NCBI GenBank assembly: GCA_964343195.1
Contig: CAYFIR010000061.1
Coordinates: 1 to 36,543, forward strand
Source of the DNA: CAYVAP01 sp964343195
Lineage (GTDB): Bacteria; Bacteroidota; Bacteroidia; J057
Direction: 5' to 3'
DNA: 36,543 nucleotides
Shown: positions 1 to 8,137 of the stretch, piece after piece
How the letters are laid out: every line of letters starts with the position of its first letter
Numbering within the stretch: position 1 is the first letter of the stretch
Translations under genes and position numbers: made by a program
Notes under the pieces: model-generated
What the model was told of the DNA's origin: nothing
What the model saw: only the letters and a program-made list of their open reading frames with translations
Databases searched by the model: none

Positions 1-640
1 ACTTTCACACACCCCACTTGTCATCCTGAGCGAAGTGCAACGCAGCGAAGGAACCCAACCACCACACTTTCACATACCCCCACTTGTCATCCTGAGCGAA
101 GTGCAACACAGCGAAGGAACCTGACCAACACACTGGAACAAGCAACACGGGAAAGTGCTACCCGTGAGGTCCTTCGTCGTTCCTCCTCAGGATGACTTAT
201 AGAGCCAGGGGAGCTTACGCCAATGCTTTCCCAAGCTAACACTTTCACGCACCCTGTCATCCTGAGCGAAGTGCAACGCAGCGAAGGAACCTAACCACCA
301 CCCTTTCAAAAATAGCACTCGAAAGGGCCGCCCGTGAGGTCCTTCGTCGTTCCTCCTCAGGATGACTTATAGAACTAGAGCCGCTTACGCCAATGCTTTC
401 CCAAGCTAACACTTTCACACACCCTGTCATCCTGAGCGCAGTGCAACGAAGCGAAGGAACACAACCACCGCACTTTCAAAAATAGCACTCGAAAGGGCCG
501 CCCGTGAGGTCCTTCGTCGTTCCTCCTCAGGATGACTTATAGAGCTAGGAGAGCTTACGCGGAGTTAGGGCTTTAGGCTCACACTTTCACACAACCTGTC
601 ATCCTGAGCGAAGTGCAACGAAGCGAAGGAACTCGCCGAT
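1..640. repeat. REP-like array with inverted arms and ~170-bp higher-order period
   Basis: Two short modules alternate. The forward module reads GTCATCCTGAGCGAAGTGCA followed by an AACGCAGCGAAGGAAC-like tail, at about 18, 84, 256, 424 and 597. The reverse module is GGTCCTTCGTCGTTCCTCC followed by TCAGGATGAC, at about 168, 338 and 507. The reverse module is roughly the inverted complement of the forward one, so each pair can fold into a long stem. Larger units starting with ACTTTCAC begin at 1, 65, 241, 411 and 583; the last three intervals are 170-176 bp. No gene is supported here. The array lies downstream of the 3' end of the vWA-SUMF1 gene, and a related block sits at 5046-5166. Confidence 0.85.
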
Positions 641-851
641 CCTACTTTCCCACGCGGCACGGGCATGGGATACGCGGGAAAGTGCCAACGCTATTGGGGG
701 CGCTGCCCCCTTACCCCCCGCTTGTACGGCTCCGAAAGCCTGCTCCTTGCTTGCGGCCTGCTCCGCCACGGCCTTGGGCAAGGAGATGCCTTTCTTCGCC
801 CCCTGCCTTGACCGGACTCTAGCTCAGGATCGAACCGGACTAGATCAAGAA
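641..851. other. Non-coding GC-rich spacer with a short hairpin
   Basis: I see no credible gene between the repeat array and the TAG stop at 852-854 (minus strand). GGGGGC (696-701) and GCCCCC (705-710) form a 6-bp stem with a 3-base loop. It lacks a T-run, so it looks more like a repeat-associated palindrome than a strong terminator. The octamer ACCGGACT occurs twice (about 809 and 834). Confidence 0.5.
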
Positions 852-3800
852 CTAGCGGGCAAGGCGGAAGCCCAGGCCGGTGTTGCGATACGTCGGATAG
901 TACCCGTCCCGACCCGCTACGCGACAGTGCCTCGCGCTGAATTTCCAACTACCGCCGCGAAGCACGCGGAACGAGCCCTCTGCAGGACCCTGAGGGTTGG
1001 TCTGTGGCTCGCTGGGGTAATCACCGTACCAGTCCGCACACCACTCCCACACGTTGCCACTCATGTCGTAGAGGCCTAGTCGATTGGGGCGTTTTTGTCG
1101 AACAGGCTGAGGTTGAGAGTTGCTATTGGCGGAGTACCAGGCGTACTGACCCAGCTCGCTCTCCGAGTTTATACCTGCGTAGGTGGTCCGCAGGGTGTCG
1201 CCCCCGCCTGCGGCATACTCCCACTCCGCCTCGGTGGGCAGACGGTAGCGCTGCCCAGTCTCCTCGCTAAGCCACTGACAGTAGGCCGTCGCATCATCCC
1301 AGCTAACTCCTACGATGGGGAGATTCTCGCTGCCCTCTCGCTGGTAGCCCACGTTTTTGTAATAAGGGTCGGTCCCTGTTTCTACATGGTACTCGTTGCC
1401 CTCCTCCAGCCATTCCGGCCAGTGGGTATCGGTCGCTCGACAAAACGCCAGGTACTGGCCTACGGTTACCTCTGTCTCCGCCATATAGAAAGTCGAGACC
1501 TGTACCTGGTGGATGGGCGTTACGCCAATCTCTTCGCTCCCCATCATAAAGCTCCCGCCAGGGATGGGGATCATGGTGGGCAGCAGTATATCCTCCTGCT
1601 CCGGCTGCAAGCGGATCGTAATACTGGTATCCCGCCTCAAAGGCAAGGAAAGCTGATAGTCCTCATACCCAGCCAGGAGCTGCACCTCGACCAGTACCCT
1701 CCCGAAAAGTACCGCGCTCGGGTCTATGCTGGCCGAGAAGCGCCCCTGTGCATCTGGCTCGACGATCAGCCGCCAGTTGGCGATCACCACGTTGCCACCG
1801 GAGACGGGTTGGCTGGTCTCCGCGTCGAGGAGCTGACCGGAGAGGGTGATGGGCTGAGCAGAGGGGACTGCCGTTGTAAGCTGTCCCCCAAGAATCAAGC
1901 TGTCTCCCTCCCCACTCATCAGCGTTACCAGATTCGGCTCCCCAAAGCCCTGGATAAAGGAGTAGCTAAGCGAATCCCTGTTCAACTCGGCCAGTGCGGT
2001 ATTTCCCTGATACCAAAATACCAATCCCTGCGCGTGCAGGGCGTGCTGTTGCAGGGTGTCGCCCAGTCCCAGTTCGCGGGGGGCCTGCTTAGCGGCGTTG
2101 AAGCGGGCGGCGGCGGAGTTCCACTGGCGGAGCTGATAGGCTTGTCGGCCCCGGCGGTATTCGAGCAGGGCTTGCTGGTAGGCGAAGCTGGGCCGACCGT
2201 CGGCCAGAGGCTCTGCCAGAGCTAGTTGTCGCTCGGCTTCGCTGTAGTTTTGCTGATCAATGGCATCGGCTGCAGCGTTGATGTACTCGCTGAATTTGTA
2301 GGTCTCGGCTCGGGCCAGTCCGCCGTACTCGCGCTGCGGTGGCAGCAGGTAGAGGGCCAAGACCCCCAGCAAGGCCAGCCACAGCGTGAGTGCAGCCCGC
2401 CGATGACGATGGGTGAAGTAGAGCAAGCGGCGCAGGGCCATGATCACCTCCAGGGTATTGGCGCGGGAGCTGCGCTTTTCGATGCGCTCGGCCTGACTGC
2501 TCAGGTTCTTTTTGAGCACTTCTTCCGCTCGCTCACGGCCCTGTGCGGCGGAAGCCTCCACTCGATCGAGCAAGCGGTCCAGCCAGAGGAAGATGCCCGT
2601 GAGTTCGCTTTGCTGTTCCTCCTCGCTGGGCAGGTTGCGGACCCGCTCGCGCATGGCGGGGTCGAGCAGTCCCTGGGCCAGCATGACCCGCAGGGCTTCC
2701 TGCTGTCGGGGATTGCCGAAGTCCAGCTCTGCTCGCTGGATGGCGCGCTGCACGTCGCGCTCACGTGCGGCGTGGGAGTCGAGCGGGGCGTCGGCTTCGC
2801 TGAGAAGGTCGAGCAGGGCCTGCCGGGCCTGTTGGCGGGTGTCGTCGTCCAGCTCGGCGAGGAGCTGGGCGCGGAGTGTTTCGGAGAGGTCGCCGTCCTG
2901 GAGCCAGGGGATTTGGGTAAGGTGGAGGAGGTCGTGGTAAGAAAGACCGGGGTTCCTCCCCCCGGCTCCTTCCGAAGAGAAGAAGGGGGATTGATCGGTC
3001 CTCCCCCCGGCCCCCTCCTGTGGGGGAGATGAGAAAGCGGTGTTCTCTTCTTTCCCCCTCGTGCGGCTGTTTGTGGCGTCGGGGGAGGGGGCTAGGGGGA
3101 GGACCGTATTCAGCCTCGCAGCCACCGCCAGCGTGATCTCCCACACGGGACGCGGGTACAGCGCGGCGGCGGCCACCCAGCGGAAGCGCCTTTCACCCAG
3201 AAATTCCTTGAGGTCGGCGATCTGGGTGAGGTCGTAGTCCATCAGGGCCTCGGCCTCGGGGCGCTCGATGAGGAGTTGCCGTTGCAGGGTGCGGAAGTCG
3301 GGCGGGTCGCGGTCGTCCCAGGCTTCGACCAGGGCAGCTTGTCCGGCGAGGTCGGCGGGAAGCAGGATGAGGTGCTGGCTGAGTCGGGCTTCGGCGCGTC
3401 CCCAGTCGGCGACGGGCAGGGGCGTCAACAGGGCGCGTTCGTCCCAGAGGGGCAGCAGATCGGCGAGTCCCTTGCGCAGGGCGCTGTTGCGCGCGTCGAG
3501 CAGGCCGCTGGCCCGACCAAAGATCATCAGCCGATAGCCTGCAAAGCGCTGGGCCAGGCGGCTCAGGGGTACGGGTTCCTCCTGTCCAGGCTGGTAGCAA
3601 TAGCGGGGACTGCCTTCGTAGTACCAGGTCTGGATGGGGACTTCCTCGCTGCGCAGGCGGTCCAGCATGGCTCCGATCAGTTGGGACTGCTGGTCGTGCG
3701 GCCCCTGCATTTCGACCAGGGCGAGGTACTCGACGGGGCGCTCCTGCTGCCGGTAGCGCAGGGAGGGAAAGCCGCCTTCGCGGATGGTCGCCTGCAAGGT

Positions 3801-5003
3801 GGCGCGGAGGTCCAGGTCTTTGCGTTCGCTGTGCTCGCGCTGCCGCAGCATACGGGCGAGTTCGCTGAGGGCGGGGCCATCGCCGAGGTGGTCGTTCTGC
3901 CTGGGGAAGTCCAGCTCGATGGGCGGACCGTTGGCGGGTTTGAGGGCGCGCTCGAAGGCGGGGTCGTCGGGCAGGCGGCGGCGGTAGCGTCGCCAGAATC
4001 CCCAGGCCAGGAAGCCCAGCAGGCAGAGCAGCGGCCAGGCCAACCAGGTGTAGAGCCGCCATGCGTGCGGCAATTCCTCCGCGCCGATGCGAATCGGCTC
4101 CAGCGGGGGCAATTCGACCAAAATCTCCCGCAGGTCAAGCAGCAGCGTGCTTTGATCCGAACAAAACCCCGCGATGTCGTCGGCCAGCGAGACTTCCAAC
4201 CGGATGGTGTGCTGCTGCCCAGCGGCCATTTCACGGGTAACGCGAGGGCCGGAGGCGGTGTCTCCATTGCCAAAGTCCCAACGGTAGCGCCAGCCCTCCT
4301 GCTGATTTCCGGCAATGAAGGTGTAGATGCTGTCCCGTTTCAGGGTGTCGATGCGGGCTTCGGGGCGGACACTGCCATGCACGAAGAAGCTCCGCGTGCG
4401 GGTGGTATCCGCCGAGTCCCGCCGAATGGTCAGGTCGAGGTGGTGTAGGCCCGGCTTGGCCATGAGCAATGCCAGATTGGGCGCATTTTCCCCGACCACT
4501 TCTCCGTCCATTCTCCACTGAAACTGCAAACTGGTATCGGGATTTTCTCCCATAGCAAACACTCCCCGTACTGTGTCGCCGGGTGCGAGGCAGTTGGCCG
4601 ACAGGCTAAAAGCCGGATCGGGTAGCGGCTGCGGCTCTGGCTTGGGCCGCACGAAATAGGCGACCACCAGCACCGCCAATACGGTCAGCGCGGCAAACAG
4701 CGGGATGCGCCAGCGGCGGCGGTCCTGCTCGATAACTTCGGGTATGGGCTCATCCTCTTTTTCTTCCGGGCGAATGTGGAGCTTGAGCCACTGGTCAAAT
4801 ACTTCGTCAAACACTTGCTGTTGCTCAGCGCTTTGCACCAGCAGCGGAGCCAGCAAGCCCGACAGGTCCTCGGGCTTTTTCCCCCTCAAATCCAGCACCC
4901 GCAACGCCTCCTGCACCCGTAGCCACTGACCGGGCGACAGGTCGATCCCCCGCTGGCTGAGCCAGCGCAGGAGGGTTTCGAGTGGGAGGTGGGTGGAGTT
5001 CAA
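852..5003 (-). CDS. Three-pass membrane protein: CoxE-like vWA plus PKD/Ig, TPR and C-terminal SUMF1 domain
   Basis: This 1383-residue protein is probably the scaffold and sensor of a MoxR-vWA conflict system. Residues 1-75 are helical and contain LLAPLLVQS and FDEVFDQW, which recall the N-terminal part of CoxE-type vWA proteins. TM1 is about 101-118 and TM2 about 318-336. Between them lie Ig/PKD-like domains (WDFGNGD at 242-248). Residues 395-625 resemble a CoxE-type vWA domain (DLRATLQATIREGGFPSLRY, then ALLTP and DWG), but the MIDAS DxSxS is replaced by EMQGP (431-435). TM3 is about 869-887. It is followed by TPR-like helices (903-1005), a carboxypeptidase-regulatory-like beta domain (1050-1132) and a SUMF1/formylglycine-synthase-fold domain (1140-1383; GGSW at 1350-1353). 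Arg-rich flanks predict a cytoplasmic vWA and exported SUMF1. Only one Cys (C1360) sits where true FGE has a pair, so FGE activity is unlikely. Residues 633-686 are encoded by an inserted DNA repeat. Confidence 0.85.
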   Translation of the reverse strand: MNSTHLPLETLLRWLSQRGIDLSPGQWLRVQEALRVLDLRGKKPEDLSGLLAPLLVQSAEQQQVFDEVFDQWLKLHIRPEEKEDEPIPEVIEQDRRRWRIPLFAALTVLAVLVVAYFVRPKPEPQPLPDPAFSLSANCLAPGDTVRGVFAMGENPDTSLQFQWRMDGEVVGENAPNLALLMAKPGLHHLDLTIRRDSADTTRTRSFFVHGSVRPEARIDTLKRDSIYTFIAGNQQEGWRYRWDFGNGDTASGPRVTREMAAGQQHTIRLEVSLADDIAGFCSDQSTLLLDLREILVELPPLEPIRIGAEELPHAWRLYTWLAWPLLCLLGFLAWGFWRRYRRRLPDDPAFERALKPANGPPIELDFPRQNDHLGDGPALSELARMLRQREHSERKDLDLRATLQATIREGGFPSLRYRQQERPVEYLALVEMQGPHDQQSQLIGAMLDRLRSEEVPIQTWYYEGSPRYCYQPGQEEPVPLSRLAQRFAGYRLMIFGRASGLLDARNSALRKGLADLLPLWDERALLTPLPVADWGRAEARLSQHLILLPADLAGQAALVEAWDDRDPPDFRTLQRQLLIERPEAEALMDYDLTQIADLKEFLGERRFRWVAAAALYPRPVWEITLAVAARLNTVLPLAPSPDATNSRTRGKEENTAFSSPPQEGAGGRTDQSPFFSSEGAGGRNPGLSYHDLLHLTQIPWLQDGDLSETLRAQLLAELDDDTRQQARQALLDLLSEADAPLDSHAARERDVQRAIQRAELDFGNPRQQEALRVMLAQGLLDPAMRERVRNLPSEEEQQSELTGIFLWLDRLLDRVEASAAQGRERAEEVLKKNLSSQAERIEKRSSRANTLEVIMALRRLLYFTHRHRRAALTLWLALLGVLALYLLPPQREYGGLARAETYKFSEYINAAADAIDQQNYSEAERQLALAEPLADGRPSFAYQQALLEYRRGRQAYQLRQWNSAAARFNAAKQAPRELGLGDTLQQHALHAQGLVFWYQGNTALAELNRDSLSYSFIQGFGEPNLVTLMSGEGDSLILGGQLTTAVPSAQPITLSGQLLDAETSQPVSGGNVVIANWRLIVEPDAQGRFSASIDPSAVLFGRVLVEVQLLAGYEDYQLSLPLRRDTSITIRLQPEQEDILLPTMIPIPGGSFMMGSEEIGVTPIHQVQVSTFYMAETEVTVGQYLAFCRATDTHWPEWLEEGNEYHVETGTDPYYKNVGYQREGSENLPIVGVSWDDATAYCQWLSEETGQRYRLPTEAEWEYAAGGGDTLRTTYAGINSESELGQYAWYSANSNSQPQPVRQKRPNRLGLYDMSGNVWEWCADWYGDYPSEPQTNPQGPAEGSFRVLRGGSWKFSARHCRVAGRDGYYPTYRNTGLGFRLAR
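2944..3105. repeat. Inverted-repeat element inserted in frame inside the vWA-SUMF1 gene
   Basis: GGTCCTCCCCCCGGCCCC (from 2997) and GGGGCTAGGGGGAGGACC (ending at 3105) are near-perfect inverted arms, with a further CTCCCCCCGGCTCC copy at about 2957-2970. The block interrupts the gene between the vWA-like core and the LTQIPWLQDG motif. It keeps the reading frame and encodes a Pro/Ser/Gly-rich stretch (residues about 633-686, QEGAGGR and SEGAGGR). It looks like a dispersed intergenic repeat that has become coding. Confidence 0.65.
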
Positions 5004-5253
5004 AGTTGAAAGTTGGGGGTTGAAAGTTAGGCGGCACTTTCCCGCGGAGCGTCATCCTGAGGAGCGGAGTGCAACGTAGCGGCTAAGGACCTTGCAGGGC
5101 GCACTTTCTCTGGCGGCACTGGAAAGTGGGGTGGTTGGGTTGCTTCGTCGTTCCTCCTCAGCATGACATTTGGATTGTTGTTATTGGAATCTCACTTCTG
5201 ACAGGCCAAAGGCCGATCTGACCTCTGACCGCAAAGCAGTCTCTCTTCTCTCT
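5004..5253. repeat. REP-like block between the MoxR and vWA-SUMF1 genes
   Basis: The 250-bp gap carries GTCATCCTGAGGAGCGGAGT (from about 5051) and an inverted partner CTTCGTCGTTCCTCCTCA (from about 5143), related to the modules at 1-640. Between about 5193 and 5240 a different short-repeat type appears (CTTCTGACAGGCC, ATCTGACCTCTGACCG), also seen at 10586-10760. A transcript from the MoxR gene into the next gene would contain this large potential hairpin. No gene is supported. Confidence 0.7.
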
Positions 5254-6228
5254 TCATTCCTCCAGCTTCTTCAAATCCTCCTGGGTTTTGGCCAATACGG
5301 GGTAACTGAGGCGGAGCAGGTCTTTTTGGGCTTTGGTCCATTTGCTGGGGTCTTTGGAGCCTTTGTCAAAAAATTTATGGAGTTCCAGGACGCAGAGCCA
5401 GGCGAGTAGCTCGGCGGTGGCGGGGGGCTTGCGGTTGAGGCGGTCGCGGATGCTGCGGAAGTGGGCGATTAGGTCCTCATTGGCGTAGGCGGAGTCCTTT
5501 CCCAGGCGGGCTTTGACGATGCGGAGCAACTGGGCGTCGTCGGGAAAGGGAATGTGAAAGAACACGCAGCGGCGCAGGAAGGCTTCGGGCAGGGCTTTCT
5601 CCGAGTTGGAGGTGAGCACCACCACGATGCGGCGGCCTTCGGCGATGCCGATCTCCCGGTTGCCGTCTTCCTTGAGGCGAAATTTGTACTGCTCCAACTG
5701 GTTGAGCAGGTTGTTGGGAAAGTCGCGGGGGGCTTTGTCGATTTCGTCGATGAGGACGACGCTGTTTCGGGCTTTCTGGGCCTGGGCTTTTTCCTCGTCG
5801 GTGTGGAAATAGGCACTGGCCTGAGCCGGATTGGTCAGGGCAATGGCCTTGCCCAAAGCGCGCAGCTCGATGTAGTTGGAGATAGCTGGAGCGGGCTGGT
5901 TGCCGCTCTGCTTGAGGTTGGCGTCGTGAAAGTGGCTCAGCGCGTCGTAGTAGTAAAACAGGTCCTGAGCCGAGGAGGTCGTCTGCGTGACGAAGGTCAG
6001 CGGCTCCGCGTCAAATTCTCCCTGCGTATCGCGGTGCAGGTCATAGGCGATGCGATGGGCCAGTCGGGTCTTGCCCGTGCCGGGTTCGCCCGTGATGAGC
6101 AGCGGCTGCTCCAGGGCCAGAGCCACCTCGACCGCATCAGCGAGTCGCTGGGTCAGCACATAGTCGGCAGGCGGCAGGTCGCGCAGGCTGACGCTTTCTT
6201 TGGGAAGGGAGATTTTGATATCGCTCAT
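5254..6228 (-). CDS. MoxR-family AAA+ ATPase
   Basis: MoxR AAA+ ATPases are chaperone-like and typically remodel a partner vWA protein, often encoded next door. Counting from the ATG at 6228 (324 residues), Walker A is GEPGTGKT at 47-54, Walker B with its DE pair is VVLIDEIDKAP at 157-167, sensor 1 is in TSNSEKALP at about 206-214, and an arginine-finger-like FLRRC is at 217-221. The C-terminal ~80 residues form the helical lid. An upstream in-frame GTG at 6270 would add 14 residues, but it lies in repeat-like DNA, so I prefer the ATG. The gene sits between the CHAT-iSTAND gene (gap 238 bp) and the vWA-SUMF1 gene (gap 250 bp), all on the minus strand. The length and motifs are intact. Confidence 0.93.
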   Translation of the reverse strand: MSDIKISLPKESVSLRDLPPADYVLTQRLADAVEVALALEQPLLITGEPGTGKTRLAHRIAYDLHRDTQGEFDAEPLTFVTQTTSSAQDLFYYYDALSHFHDANLKQSGNQPAPAISNYIELRALGKAIALTNPAQASAYFHTDEEKAQAQKARNSVVLIDEIDKAPRDFPNNLLNQLEQYKFRLKEDGNREIGIAEGRRIVVVLTSNSEKALPEAFLRRCVFFHIPFPDDAQLLRIVKARLGKDSAYANEDLIAHFRSIRDRLNRKPPATAELLAWLCVLELHKFFDKGSKDPSKWTKAQKDLLRLSYPVLAKTQEDLKKLEE

Positions 6229-6374
6229 TTCGGTATTCTGTTTAACCACAAAGGGCTCGAAGGAGGGCACAAAGGACGCTAAGAGTGAGATGCGGAATAG
6301 GGAATATGGCTGTGTCGGATAAACTTATACCGTATTCCTGGTAAGTAGGAGTCCCAAAATAACTATAAGAGAGA

Positions 6375-6447
6375 GGTATGGAGGAAATGGAGGTATGAAG
6401 GGCTTAAGCTGCGATTTGCCTCCATATCCTCATATACTTCATACCTA
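6375..6447 (-). promoter_or_regulatory. Imperfect long inverted repeat between CHAT-iSTAND and MoxR genes
   Basis: GAGGTATGGAGGAAATGG with GAGGTATGAAG (about 6374-6400) faces GCCTCCATATCC with TACTTCATACCT (about 6418-6447), so the region can form an imperfect stem around a ~17-base loop. It lies just downstream of the CHAT-iSTAND stop and upstream of the MoxR gene. It could act as an attenuator or RNA-stabilising stem, or be another repeat. There is no T-run typical of an intrinsic terminator. Confidence 0.35.
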
Positions 6448-6466
6448 TATAATTCTGTCCAGCTAC

Positions 6467-7900
6467 TCATATATCCGGCGGTTCTCGGTTGATCAGGGTA
6501 TTGAGGCGCAATTCTACTTCGACCATGTCGTAGAGGTCGCGGTTTTCGGGGAAGTATCGGTTCCATAAGTTTTGTCTGCGAATGGCATTTCTGGTCATGT
6601 ATTCTTCGATCCAGGCGAGGATGTCGGCTTTGGAGACGGGCGTCAATTCGTCGAGCACATGGCAATGGGCCTGCAAGTCGGGCAGTAGCCGCCGGATCTC
6701 GGTGGCGGCGTATTCGTGGTCCACATTGTGTTCGTAGATGATGCTGACGAAGAAGTAGAACACGGGATAGAAGGCGCTATCGCCCTGGTATTGGCAGTAG
6801 TCGTTGACGAACCACTCGATCAGTTGCGGGGTAAATTCTTTCCAGTGCGAGCTGCGCACCCGAAATTCTACCGCGACATTTTCCACTTCGCGACGGGCGA
6901 GTTTGCGCCCGGCCTCGGTCATCTCCAGTTCGTCGGGTTTGAGCAGGATGCGGCCCATTTTCATGGCAGTCAGCAGCCGCTCCCGGATGACGCCCTGATA
7001 GGCTTCGAGGCTTTCCATCTGCGGCAGGGGCACCTTGTACATGGGCGTCAGCTCGGGCTCGTCCTCTTCGCAGAGGTAACGGTGATAGAATCGACTGAAG
7101 AGTCCGTAGTGCGACTGTGGGTCTTCGCCGTGGATGACAAAAAACCGAAACTGGCCTTTGGTACTCCCCTCCAATTGATTCTGAAAAAGCCGCGATTGCT
7201 CGGTACGGTCACACTGAAAGGCCTCGAAACGGCTGATGATGTCATCCAGTTCGGGTAAGGTCGTTGTAGCCTGAACAGGCTGTACCTTGCCTTTTCCAAT
7301 TTCCACTTCTTTTCCCTTGTAGTAGAGGTGAACCTGGTTTTTCTGACCATTTGCCATCAGGATCGCCGACCGGGCAAAGCCAGCCAACCGATGCGGGTCT
7401 TGTTCTCCCGCACCCATGGCGTCGTAAATGGAGACGGCTGCCTCGGTTCGGGTTTCGGGCGAAAGGTCGTGGCTCAGGCCCAGCACATAGGGAATTTCTT
7501 CGCTGATGGCACTAGCCTGCACCGGTTGGAAACAGCCGCTCAGGATCACCCATTGGAGGTTTGCGGAGAATTTCCCCAACAGATCGGCCAGGGCCGCCGG
7601 AGGAATGGGCGAAACATCGCCGTTGGGAGCCTCCACCAGGATTCCTTCCCCATCATCCTTGCCAGAAATGTGCAAAATGGCAGGCTTGTGCTCCAGCAGG
7701 CTGCGCCGGATGTCTCTCCTGCGAACGGCAAACTGCTCTTTCAATTCAAACTCCTTCCCATGATCGGCCCGCTTGAGCGCTTCTTTCACTTCACTGTACT
7801 CCTTCTCCCATCGGGTACGACCGACAGTCCGCGGATCAGAAGAAAGGAAGAGTATGGTGCGCTTTTCGGGCATGATGGAAGCCGGAGGGGTTAGGGTCAT
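6467..7900 (-). CDS. CHAT (caspase-like) protease domain fused to an iSTAND-like domain
   Basis: This is a likely executor of the conflict system. Counting from the ATG at 7900 (477 residues), the N-terminal ~205 residues match the CHAT/caspase-HetF pattern. They start with TILFLSSDPR, then carry HISGKDDGEG with candidate catalytic His77 and VILSGCFQ with Cys123, followed by the GAG/FA..F-type helices near 163-178. From about residue 215 the pattern LDDIISRFEAFQCDRTEQ, then QFRFFVIHGEDPQSHY, matches the inactive-STAND (iSTAND) type, a P-loop-like fold without Walker motifs. The C-terminal part is helical. A later ATG at 7873 (MPEKRTILFL) is equally plausible as the start; an in-frame TTG precedes 7900. 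It is first in the minus-strand locus, ahead of MoxR. The iSTAND assignment is by pattern and less certain than the CHAT call. Confidence 0.83.
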   Translation of the reverse strand: MTLTPPASIMPEKRTILFLSSDPRTVGRTRWEKEYSEVKEALKRADHGKEFELKEQFAVRRRDIRRSLLEHKPAILHISGKDDGEGILVEAPNGDVSPIPPAALADLLGKFSANLQWVILSGCFQPVQASAISEEIPYVLGLSHDLSPETRTEAAVSIYDAMGAGEQDPHRLAGFARSAILMANGQKNQVHLYYKGKEVEIGKGKVQPVQATTTLPELDDIISRFEAFQCDRTEQSRLFQNQLEGSTKGQFRFFVIHGEDPQSHYGLFSRFYHRYLCEEDEPELTPMYKVPLPQMESLEAYQGVIRERLLTAMKMGRILLKPDELEMTEAGRKLARREVENVAVEFRVRSSHWKEFTPQLIEWFVNDYCQYQGDSAFYPVFYFFVSIIYEHNVDHEYAATEIRRLLPDLQAHCHVLDELTPVSKADILAWIEEYMTRNAIRRQNLWNRYFPENRDLYDMVEVELRLNTLINREPPDI

Positions 7901-8137
7901 CAAATTTCACAATCCTGAAGAAAAATGCAACTAATAGGCCCTCTGTTGCACCACCAAGGACGCAGAGAAGAACTCAAAGAACATCAAAGGAATTGGGGAG
8001 GGTATATAAAGGGATATGGACAATAGAGTCGGGGAACAACCATGTTTCCCCTACCTACCCTATTCCCGTCTTAGCTTTATGGCCGCCGTGGTAAGATCCA
8101 CTCTCCCCATTTCCCCAAAAATCCTTAGGTTGCCTTT
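7901..8137. other. Divergent intergenic region with dispersed-repeat sequence
   Basis: This 237-bp gap separates the minus-strand conflict locus from the plus-strand esterase and must hold promoters for both. It contains CACCACCAAGGACGCAGAGA (from about 7948), a type of CCACNAAGGNCGC repeat whose relative occurs at about 6245-6280 (ACCACAAAGGGC, CACAAAGGACGC). TTAGGTTGC at 8126-8134, just before the esterase ATG, differs by one base from the Bacteroidota -7 box (TAnnTTTG). I see no clear -33 partner. Confidence 0.4.

Noticed and set aside
1..640. Possible CRISPR array
   Set aside because: Modules alternate in both orientations, have variable sequence, spacing is ~170 bp, and no cas gene is nearby; it is a REP-like array.
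1..851. DGR template repeat or reverse transcriptase downstream of the SUMF1 domain
   Set aside because: No reverse transcriptase frame and no near-copy of 852-1000 was seen in this stretch; only outside sequence could show it.
852..1584. True formylglycine-generating enzyme
   Set aside because: Only one Cys (C1360) lies where active FGE has the copper-binding Cys pair, and no sulfatase gene is nearby.
1095..4448. Long plus-strand open frames (1095-2225, 2226-3032, 3276-4448) opposite the vWA-SUMF1 gene
   Set aside because: They are antisense to a frame with clear domains throughout; high GC keeps the opposite frames open. None shows a recognisable motif.
5554..6282. Plus-strand 242-codon frame opposite the MoxR gene
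   Set aside because: Antisense to a complete AAA+ ATPase; no independent motif.
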